Below are positions 57,972-64,000 of a DNA stretch of 64,000 nucleotides, piece by piece (within the stretch, counting starts at the first letter, position 1; each line of letters begins with the position of its first letter). The stretch is taken from positions 1-64,000 of the forward strand of contig CANJQN010000015.1 of the NCBI GenBank assembly GCA_947476465.1. The letters run 5' to 3'. The translations under genes and the position numbers were made by a program. The notes beneath the pieces are model-generated. The model was not told where the DNA came from. It saw only the letters and a list, made by a program, of their open reading frames with translations, and made no database searches. This DNA comes from Comamonadaceae bacterium. GTDB lineage: Bacteria; Pseudomonadota; Gammaproteobacteria; Burkholderiales; Burkholderiaceae_C.

Positions 57972-58943
57972 TCAGTCTTCCAGCGGCAGGTTCGCCGCCT
58001 TGATCGCGTCAGCCCACATCGGCAGGTTTCCTCGCAGGAACTGCTCGAACTGGGCGCCGCTCTGGAACTTGGGCGTCAGGCCCCGTGAGCGTGCGAACTC
58101 GCGGAATTCGTCTGTGTTGACCGCGTTGGTGAACATGTCGCTGAGTTTCTTGGTCACATCCGCAGGGATGCCCTTGGGTCCGAAGATGCCGAACCACGCG
58201 GCGACGTTGAAGTCCTTCAGCCCACCTTCCTCAGCAGTCGGGACATTCGCGAACTCGGCCGCCCGCTGACTGGCGACCAGGCCGATCGCCTTGATCTTGC
58301 CGCTGTCGATGAAGGGCTTGGCAGAGATGAAGGCGGTCACCACGAAGTCGAGCTCGCCGGCCGCCATGGCGGCGAGCATCGGCCCGTCACCCTGGTAGGG
58401 GATGTTCTGCATCTTCAGGCCGGTGCGGCTCATGAGCATCTCATTGACCATGCGCGCCGAGGTCTGCACGCCCGGGCTGCCGAAGTTGAGCGGCCGATTC
58501 TGCTGCTTGGACTGCTGCACGAACTCGCCAATGTCCTTGGCCGGGTTCGACGGCTTGACCGCGAACACATAGTTCACCTCAGCCACCTGGGCAATGGCGG
58601 TCAGGTTGTCCAGCGTATAGGGCGGCACCTTTTTCAACTGAGGAAACACCGCAATCGTGTCAGGCGGGCAGATCGTCAACGTGTAGCCGTCGGCCGGCGA
58701 ACGCACGGTGCCGAGCACCGCGATCGATCCGCTGGCGCCCGGGCGGTACTCGATCACGATGCTGGTATTGGTCTGCTGTTGGATGATCTGGGCGACCTTG
58801 CGGATGATGTTGTCTGATCCGCCGCCGGGACTCGCACCCACAATCACGCGGATTGGCTTGTTCGGGAAGTCCTGCGCGAAAGACAGAGCACTGGTGCAGG
58901 CAAGGACGCTCAGCAGTGCGGCCTTGAAGAATGTACGCTTCAT
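57972..58943 (-). CDS. Bug-family substrate-binding protein
   Basis: 323-residue periplasmic Bug protein with a signal peptide (about 1-24, FKAALLSVLACTSALSFAQ), FPNKPIRVIVGASPGGGSDNIIRK and a GSIAVLGTVRSPADGYTL loop. Third Bug gene in the window; no transporter subunits are nearby. Strand and spacing link it to the SDR at 56979. It is divergent from the amidohydrolase at 59217, with 273 bp between. ATG 58943 has GGAG upstream. Confidence 0.9.
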   Translation of the reverse strand: MKRTFFKAALLSVLACTSALSFAQDFPNKPIRVIVGASPGGGSDNIIRKVAQIIQQQTNTSIVIEYRPGASGSIAVLGTVRSPADGYTLTICPPDTIAVFPQLKKVPPYTLDNLTAIAQVAEVNYVFAVKPSNPAKDIGEFVQQSKQQNRPLNFGSPGVQTSARMVNEMLMSRTGLKMQNIPYQGDGPMLAAMAAGELDFVVTAFISAKPFIDSGKIKAIGLVASQRAAEFANVPTAEEGGLKDFNVAAWFGIFGPKGIPADVTKKLSDMFTNAVNTDEFREFARSRGLTPKFQSGAQFEQFLRGNLPMWADAIKAANLPLED

Positions 58944-59216
58944 TGTTGTCTCCAGACGGATCGGTTGGTGTCTTGGCCACTTTCATCAAGCGGCGGTCAA
59001 GCGTATGCGAGGCATCGGCGGACCTGAAATACTTTCTATGGCTGGTCGCCATCGTGATCCGTTATGACGGGTGCCGGTATCGGGTTTGGGCATCGCGAAC
59101 AGATCAAAAAGCTATTTCCAGCCATGGGCATGCCGCGGTTAGCATGCGGGGCCGCTCGCTGGGCGCACGCGTCGTGCTGTCACCTTGCCGGGCATGGCTC
59201 ACGAAAGACACAAGCG
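58944..59216. other. Divergent promoter region, Bug/amidohydrolase
   Basis: 273 bp between the start codons of two divergent catabolic operons, so it must hold promoters for both. No clear -35/-10 pairs, palindromes or regulator sites were found by eye. No regulator gene is adjacent. Confidence 0.5.
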
Positions 59217-60908
59217 ATGCATGATCTGGTGATACGCGGGGGTGAGGTCGTCGACGGCACGGGCGCGCCTCGGCGGCAGGCCGATGTGGCCATCGATCGC
59301 GGCAAGATCACGGCGGTCGAGGCAAACCTGGGTCCGGGCCATCGCGAAGTGAACGCGAAAGGGCTGCTGGTCACACCGGGCTTCGTGGATATTCACACGC
59401 ACTACGACGGCCAGGCAACCTGGGATGCGTTCATGACGCCCTCGTCCTGGCATGGGGTCACCACGGCGGTGTTCGGCAATTGCGGCGTGGGCTTTGCGCC
59501 GGTGCGCAGCGAAAGCATCCCCTACCTCATCAACCTTATGCAGGGCGTGGAGGACATCCCGGAGATCGTCCTGAGCGAGGGGGTTGATTTTCAGTGGGAG
59601 ACGTTCCCTCAATACCTTGACAGCCTGGCGAGCAAGCCCCGCGTGATGGACGTGGGCGCGCAAGTGCCGCATACGGCCCTGCGGTTCTATGTCATGGGCG
59701 AGCGCGGGGCGGATCACGCGGAGAAGCCCACCGCACAGGAGATTGAACGCATGGGCGTCTTGCTGGAAGAAGCCCTGCACGCCGGTGCGTTGGGGTTCAC
59801 CACTTCACGCACCGCCAAGCATCGTGCCGGCGATGGCAGGCACACCCCCAGCCTGTCCGCCACGAACGCGGAGTTGTTCGGCCTGGGCCAGGCCATGCGG
59901 CGTGCAGGCAGGGGGGTGATCCAGGTCAACTCCGACTTCGCCGGTGTCGAATTCGAACTCATGGAACAGATGGCGAACACGGCCGGCCGGCCCCTGTCCT
60001 GCCTGTTGTTGCAGGTCGACGATGCACCGCGCCGCTGGCGCGACACGCTGGACAACATTCACGCGGCGCGCCGGCGCGGCGTGGCGGCCAACGCGCAGGT
60101 GGGTTGTCGGCCCATCGGTGTGCTGTTGGGGCTGGAGACCACCATGAACCCCTTTGCCGACCATCCGGCCTGGAAGCAGATGGATCACCTGACACCCGCT
60201 CAGCGTTACGAGCGTCTGCGCAGCGACGCCGTTCTCTGCGATGACCTGGTGAACAACCCGCATTCGGATCCCATCAAGGACCGCATCACTTCCAAATTGC
60301 CGCGCGCGCACACCATGGACACGCTCGATTACGAGCCGGATGCGTCCACCAGCGTCGCCGCGATCGCGCAGGCCACGGGTCGCCCCGTGCGGCGGGTCGC
60401 GCTGGAGGCGATGATGGCCAAGGGCGGCAAGGCGATGCTGCTGCTGCCGCATGAAAACTATTTCGACGGTAACATGGACGCGGTGCGCGAGATGCTGGCC
60501 GACTCGGCCTGCGTGATCGGACTGGCCGACGCCGGGGCCCACCTGGGCGTGATCGCCGATGCCAGCGCCCCGACGCTTTTGCTGACGCACTGGGGCCGGG
60601 ACCGCAAGCGCGGCCCCAGGTTGCCGTTGGAATTTTTGGTGCACAAGCAGACCCAGGCAACGGCCGCTTCGTACGGCATGCATGACCGCGGTGTGCTGCG
60701 CGCCGGCATGAAGGCCGACATCAATGTGATCGACTATGACCGCCTGGCGCTGCGTGACCCGCAGGTCGTCTATGACCTGCCCGCCGGCGGCCGGCGCATC
60801 GTGCAAAGGGCCAACGGTTATCGGCATGTGTTCGTCTCGGGCATTGAGACGCTCGCCGACGACGAGTTGACCGGTGAACTTCCAGGCCGGCTGGTACGTG
60901 GCCAGTAG
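59217..60908 (+). CDS. N-acyl-D-amino-acid deacylase-like amidohydrolase
   Basis: 563-residue member of the amidohydrolase superfamily, closest in outline to D-aminoacylases. Metal-binding VTPGFVDIHTHYDGQATWD lies near the N-terminus, with FGNCGVGFAPVR, ALGFTTSRTAKHRAG and a C-terminal LADAGAHLGVIADASAPT. The substrate is not proven; it would hydrolyse an N-acyl or cyclic amide. It may pair with the second amidohydrolase (convergent) and the Bug/SDR genes. Start ATG 59217 (MHDLVIRGG). Confidence 0.87.
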   Translation: MHDLVIRGGEVVDGTGAPRRQADVAIDRGKITAVEANLGPGHREVNAKGLLVTPGFVDIHTHYDGQATWDAFMTPSSWHGVTTAVFGNCGVGFAPVRSESIPYLINLMQGVEDIPEIVLSEGVDFQWETFPQYLDSLASKPRVMDVGAQVPHTALRFYVMGERGADHAEKPTAQEIERMGVLLEEALHAGALGFTTSRTAKHRAGDGRHTPSLSATNAELFGLGQAMRRAGRGVIQVNSDFAGVEFELMEQMANTAGRPLSCLLLQVDDAPRRWRDTLDNIHAARRRGVAANAQVGCRPIGVLLGLETTMNPFADHPAWKQMDHLTPAQRYERLRSDAVLCDDLVNNPHSDPIKDRITSKLPRAHTMDTLDYEPDASTSVAAIAQATGRPVRRVALEAMMAKGGKAMLLLPHENYFDGNMDAVREMLADSACVIGLADAGAHLGVIADASAPTLLLTHWGRDRKRGPRLPLEFLVHKQTQATAASYGMHDRGVLRAGMKADINVIDYDRLALRDPQVVYDLPAGGRRIVQRANGYRHVFVSGIETLADDELTGELPGRLVRGQ

Positions 60909-60947
60909 TTCAGGGGCGAAGGCCGTGCTGCCTGACGGGGCGCGCCC

Positions 60948-62009
60948 TCAATACGTCAGCCGGTAGGCCTCGCGCGCGGTGCCGGCGCACAGACGGCGCT
61001 TTTCATCTTCACTGAACCCGCTGGCAAGGCGCTTGAGCGCATTCCAGCTCACGCGCGACGAGCAGCTGGGCTTTTCAACCGGAAAGTTCGATTCGAACAT
61101 GCAGCGGTTTACGCCGAATGCCGCCACCGTCGCGTCGAAATGGCGCTGCCACGGGCGGGCCAGATCTTCGGACGAGGGGGGCACCGGCAGGTCTGTGAAG
61201 TGCAGGCCGCTGGTCTTGGTCGTCAGGCCGCCGAACTTCATGTAGACGTTGGGCAGGGCGCCCAGCAGGCGGATGTTCTTGTGCCAAAGGGCGAACACCT
61301 CTTCGTCGCGCCCCAGGAAGGGCCCGATCTTGATCGGCCCGCCAAAGTGGTTGAGGATGAAGGTGGTCTGCGAAAACTTGCTCGCCAGGGCGTACAGATC
61401 GCTCAGCTGGGTGTGAAACAGGTAGGTTTCGAACGAGAGCTTCAGGGGCGCCAGCTGCGCAATACCGCGCTGGAAGGTCTCGTCGAGCAGCATCTTCTCG
61501 GGCGGCTGGTAGAACGTGATGCTACGCACGAATGACGTGTCCGCGTCCCAGGCGCCGACGTTTCGAATGCCCCTGAAACGCCCACCGGCCGCCGCGATGT
61601 GCGCTTCGAGCACGGGTTGGACCTTGTCCCCCAGAAACATGTCGGCGAAGCCCACGATACCGGCGGCCACGCGGGTGGTCCCGTACTTGCCACTGGCGAA
61701 CATGGCGGAGACGCCGGTCGCGAACTCGGTCTCGCCCACCGGTTTGAGCTCGCGCGGACCGTGGTTGCGGTACATCGAGCCACACTCCATGAAGACCGAG
61801 GCCTGCACCTGGTGGCCGCTGCTTTCGAGGTCGCGGCGAAGCTCGTCTTGCAGGTAGCGGTTGCCCGGCCGGTCCCAGATGTGAAAGTGCGCGTCCACCA
61901 CGGGGATGTGGGGGTCGATCGGTTCTTCCTGCCGCAAGGCAAGCCATGCCTCGTCAATGGCCCCGTGTGCGTTGTGGACCTCCATCACGTCTGCCTGGAT
62001 CGACCTCAT
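60948..62009 (-). CDS. Amidohydrolase-2 family hydrolase
   Basis: 353-residue TIM-barrel metal hydrolase. The N-terminal VVDAHFHIWDRPGNRY has the HxH pair; further candidates are FILNHFGGPIKIG and CMFESNFPVEKP near the C-terminus. It resembles the amidohydrolase-2 group, which includes lactonases and decarboxylases such as the 2-pyrone-4,6-dicarboxylate lactonase type. The start at 62009 (MRSIQADVMEVH) is chosen with GAAAGAG upstream; a further extension to 62048 was rejected. Convergent with the deacylase-like gene. Likely an accessory catabolic enzyme. Confidence 0.82.
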   Translation of the reverse strand: MRSIQADVMEVHNAHGAIDEAWLALRQEEPIDPHIPVVDAHFHIWDRPGNRYLQDELRRDLESSGHQVQASVFMECGSMYRNHGPRELKPVGETEFATGVSAMFASGKYGTTRVAAGIVGFADMFLGDKVQPVLEAHIAAAGGRFRGIRNVGAWDADTSFVRSITFYQPPEKMLLDETFQRGIAQLAPLKLSFETYLFHTQLSDLYALASKFSQTTFILNHFGGPIKIGPFLGRDEEVFALWHKNIRLLGALPNVYMKFGGLTTKTSGLHFTDLPVPPSSEDLARPWQRHFDATVAAFGVNRCMFESNFPVEKPSCSSRVSWNALKRLASGFSEDEKRRLCAGTAREAYRLTY

Positions 62010-62184
62010 GCGATTGACTCTTTCATTGGTTGGATGTGGCGGCCTCAAGGGAGGGAACGTCCGGCCCGATGCTAACGAGCGCTTGCAGGCTTGGCGAAAT
62101 AGTTTGTTGTTCTATTGGCCATCGTCAAACGGCATGGCGTGAATCAGGGGCTGTGGACTTTGCGCCAGGCGCAGCGTGTGACGG

Positions 62185-62826
62185 TCAGCCGCCGTCGCCC
62201 GCAATGTGCATGCGCGCCAGGATGTCGCCCACCAGCTCCAGTCGCACCAGCGGGTTGTCCAGCGCCATCAGGCGCTGCTTGAGCTCGCCTGGCAATGGCA
62301 GCAACTCGCACCAGCGGTTGGCGACCCAGCCGCAGTCATCGACGTGCCAGGGCTGCGGCACCGGCAACGCTTCGCCCGGCGCGGCCCGGCTGCGCAGGGT
62401 CTCCAGCACACGGGCCAGTGCCTGCGAGGTGGAGGCCAGGTCGTGCGGCACCGGCACGGCGGCGTCGTCGGCGATGCGTTCGACGTCGGCCACCCACAGG
62501 CCATGCTTGAGCCGTTCGCTGGAGGTGATGTGAAAGCGCTGCGCGCCGACCGCTTGGATCGTCATCAGGCCCGGCTGTGGCTGCGAGAAGTCCGTGATGG
62601 TGGCCAGGGTGCCGATGGCGGCGAAGGCTTCGGGCTGCGCGCCCGGTTGGCGCACCTCGTTGCCTTGCGTGAGCGAGACCACACCGAAGGGGGCGCCGCC
62701 CTTGTGGCAGCGGCCGATCATGTCGAGGTAGCGCACCTCGAAGATGCGAAGCGGCAGCACGCCGCCCGGAAACAGCACGGTGCCGAGCGGAAACAGCGGG
62801 AGCGAGTGCAGGGTGAGAGCAGGCAT
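62185..62826 (-). CDS. LON substrate-binding domain protein
   Basis: 213-residue stand-alone LON N-terminal domain protein (no ATPase or protease part). The pattern LPLFPLGTVLFPGGVLPLRIFEVRYLDMIGRC is typical, with FGVVSLTQGNEV and IGTLATITDFSQPQPG. Such proteins are found widely in proteobacteria; the role is unclear. Start at 62826 (MPALTLHS); a longer frame upstream is antisense to YggT and was rejected. Confidence 0.87.
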   Translation of the reverse strand: MPALTLHSLPLFPLGTVLFPGGVLPLRIFEVRYLDMIGRCHKGGAPFGVVSLTQGNEVRQPGAQPEAFAAIGTLATITDFSQPQPGLMTIQAVGAQRFHITSSERLKHGLWVADVERIADDAAVPVPHDLASTSQALARVLETLRSRAAPGEALPVPQPWHVDDCGWVANRWCELLPLPGELKQRLMALDNPLVRLELVGDILARMHIAGDGG

Positions 62827-62936
62827 GGTGTCGATTCTCGCGCCTGCGATCATCCCACGGCGGGCAAGGCCATGGTGGCGGCCATCGTGGCGCAAGGCCC
62901 CCGGTATCATCGCCCCAGCTTCACTGCCGGTGTGCC

Positions 62937-63482
62937 ATGCTGTACCAGATCCTCTCCCTTGTGCTCGACGCCGCCGCCGGCCTGGTCGGTGGCGCCTGTC
63001 TGCTGCGCCTGTACATGCAGCGCCTGCGGGTGCCCTTTGGAAACCCGGTGGGGCGATTTGTCTTTGCCTTGAGCGACTGGCTGGTGGTGCCACTGCGCCG
63101 GTTGCTGCCCGCAGTGCGCAGATGGGACACCGCGAGTCTGGTGGGGGCCTATCTGATCGTGCTGCTGCAGATCACGCTGCTTTGGCTGGCGTCGGGGACC
63201 GTCGGGCCGGGTGGGTTGCTGCCGCTGGCCGCGCTGTTCGGCCTGCTTCGCCTGGTGCTGACCGTGGCCACGGTGCTGGTGATCGTGGGCGCGATCATGT
63301 CCTGGGTGCGGGCCGATTCGTCGCTGGTGAACGTGATCGAGCACCTGTGCGCGCCGCTGCTGCGGCCCTTGCGACGGGTGATTCCGCTGGTGGGCGGGAT
63401 CGACCTTTCCCCGCTGGCCCTATTGCTGCTGCTGCAGGTCGCGGGGATCGTACTGGGCGGGGTGCAGGCTTCCGTGATTTGA
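62937..63482 (+). CDS. YggT-family membrane protein
   Basis: 181-residue integral membrane protein with two YggT modules. Hydrophobic segments lie at about 5-25, 58-85, 92-125 and 150-178, and the repeated pattern PFGNPVGRFVFALSDWLVVPLRRLLP recurs in a second form in the C-terminal half (APLLRPLRRVIPLVGGIDLSPL). Linked to cell shape or ion tolerance in other bacteria. Divergent from the LON-domain gene; a GC-rich repeat follows its stop. Confidence 0.87.
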   Translation: MLYQILSLVLDAAAGLVGGACLLRLYMQRLRVPFGNPVGRFVFALSDWLVVPLRRLLPAVRRWDTASLVGAYLIVLLQITLLWLASGTVGPGGLLPLAALFGLLRLVLTVATVLVIVGAIMSWVRADSSLVNVIEHLCAPLLRPLRRVIPLVGGIDLSPLALLLLLQVAGIVLGGVQASVI

Positions 63483-63562
63483 CCCCCCCCGAGACGGCCT
63501 TCGGCCGTCTCCCCCCCAGGGGGCGCCGCCAGCGGCCCGGCAAAGCCGGTTCCGCGGCGGCC
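63483..63562 (+). repeat. GC-rich 3'-end repeat, copy 3
   Basis: Begins one base after the yggT stop with a C8 run, then GAGACGGCC-TTCG-GGCCGTCTC style hairpin, CCCCCCCAGGGGGCGCCGCC, AGCGGCCCGGCAAAGCCGGTTCCGCGGCGGC. Same unit as 13527-13602 (same orientation) and 15038-15100 (inverted). It sits between the convergent yggT and accD genes. Confidence 0.75.
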
Positions 63563-63603
63563 CGCATAGGGGACACCTATCGCGAACGGGTTCGTCGATT
63601 CTC

Positions 63604-64000
63604 TTAGCTGACCGCGTCGGCGGGCTGGCGTTGCAGCATGGCCAGTGCGCTGGCCACCGTCTTGCGCAGCTCGCGCCGGTCGCAGATGAAGTCGATCGCA
63701 CCCTTTTGCAGCAGGAACTCGGCCCGCTGGAAGCCTTCGGGCAGCGTCACGCGCACGGTGGATTCGATCACGCGGGGGCCGGCAAAGCCGATCAGGGCCT
63801 TGGGCTCGGCGATGACGATGTCGCCTACAAAAGCGAAGCCGGCGCTGACGCCGCCCATGGTGGGGTCGGTCAGCACGCTGATGTAGGGCAGGCCCTTTTG
63901 CGCCAGGCGGGTCAGGGCGGCATTGGTCTTGGCCATTTGCATCAGCGACAGCAAGCCTTCTTGCATGCGCGCGCCGCCGGTAGCGGTAAAGCACAGGAAA
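63604..64000 (-). CDS. accD: Acetyl-CoA carboxylase carboxyltransferase subunit beta (C-terminal part)
   Basis: Partial; the gene continues beyond the right edge and only the last about 131 residues are seen. [25 protein letters not shown] and [29 protein letters not shown] are typical of AccD, with the final [25 protein letters not shown]. The N-terminal zinc ribbon lies outside the window. It makes malonyl-CoA, substrate of FabD (26505). Confidence 0.95.
   Translation of the reverse strand, partial: FLCFTATGGARMQEGLLSLMQMAKTNAALTRLAQKGLPYISVLTDPTMGGVSAGFAFVGDIVIAEPKALIGFAGPRVIESTVRVTLPEGFQRAEFLLQKGAIDFICDRRELRKTVASALAMLQRQPADAVS

Noticed and set aside
62827..63093. Upstream extension of the LON-domain protein
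   Set aside because: It is antisense to the YggT gene and the family N-terminus begins at 62826.

Overview
The window is high-GC chromosomal DNA of a betaproteobacterium, most likely family Comamonadaceae (Burkholderiales). The evidence is gene order and protein type: argH-algZ-algR-(ppc)-hemC-hemD-hemX-hemY, rne/rluC divergent, rpmF-plsX-fabH-fabD-fabG-acpP-fabF, then rpoE-rseA-rseB-mucD-lepA-lepB-rnc-era-recO-pdxJ-acpS-nagZ. Several Bug-family binding proteins and several families of GC-rich palindromic repeats also fit this family. No rRNA, tRNA, CRISPR array, prophage or insertion-sequence transposase was seen. The genus cannot be fixed from the sequence alone.

Layout. 1-4.7 kb: repeats, DNA polymerase IV, an FMN-dependent alpha-hydroxy-acid dehydrogenase, a stand-alone receiver protein and argininosuccinate lyase. 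4.7-15 kb: an AlgZ/AlgR-type two-component pair split by about 490 bp of hairpin repeat, an unrecognised 24-kDa protein, PEP carboxylase, and the hemCDXY heme cluster. 15-24 kb: RNase E with a long leader and a very Arg-rich tail, divergent from rluC-gph-like-Rieske-sppA, then a tetrapyrrole methylase and a Maf protein. 23.4-30.3 kb: YceD-rpmF-plsX-fab genes, a compact fatty-acid and ribosomal operon. 30.3-43.2 kb: the sigma-E envelope-stress operon followed by a translation, RNA-processing and cofactor operon ending in nagZ. 43.3-46.2 kb: a fused PabB-PabC protein and a NagD-like HAD phosphatase.

46-62 kb is an accessory catabolic region. It holds a TPP-dependent enzyme, a MocR regulator divergent from a frameshifted Bug gene plus a TauD-type dioxygenase, a YefM-YoeB toxin-antitoxin pair, a MaoC-Bug pair behind an AT-rich palindrome, and a Bug-SDR pair divergent from an N-acyl-D-amino-acid deacylase-like enzyme and facing a second amidohydrolase. 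Housekeeping ygjP and lysS sit inside this region. The last 2 kb carry a LON-domain protein, a YggT protein and the 3' part of accD.

The most unusual points are: an 84-bp palindromic repeat inserted in frame inside nagZ; a promoter plus strong terminator that would make an approximately 65-nt RNA directly upstream of lepA; a C7 tract that frameshifts a Bug gene; a 300-bp three-hairpin element between the algZ and algR partner genes; an 18-bp perfect AT palindrome before the MaoC gene; and an unrecognised protein between algR and ppc.
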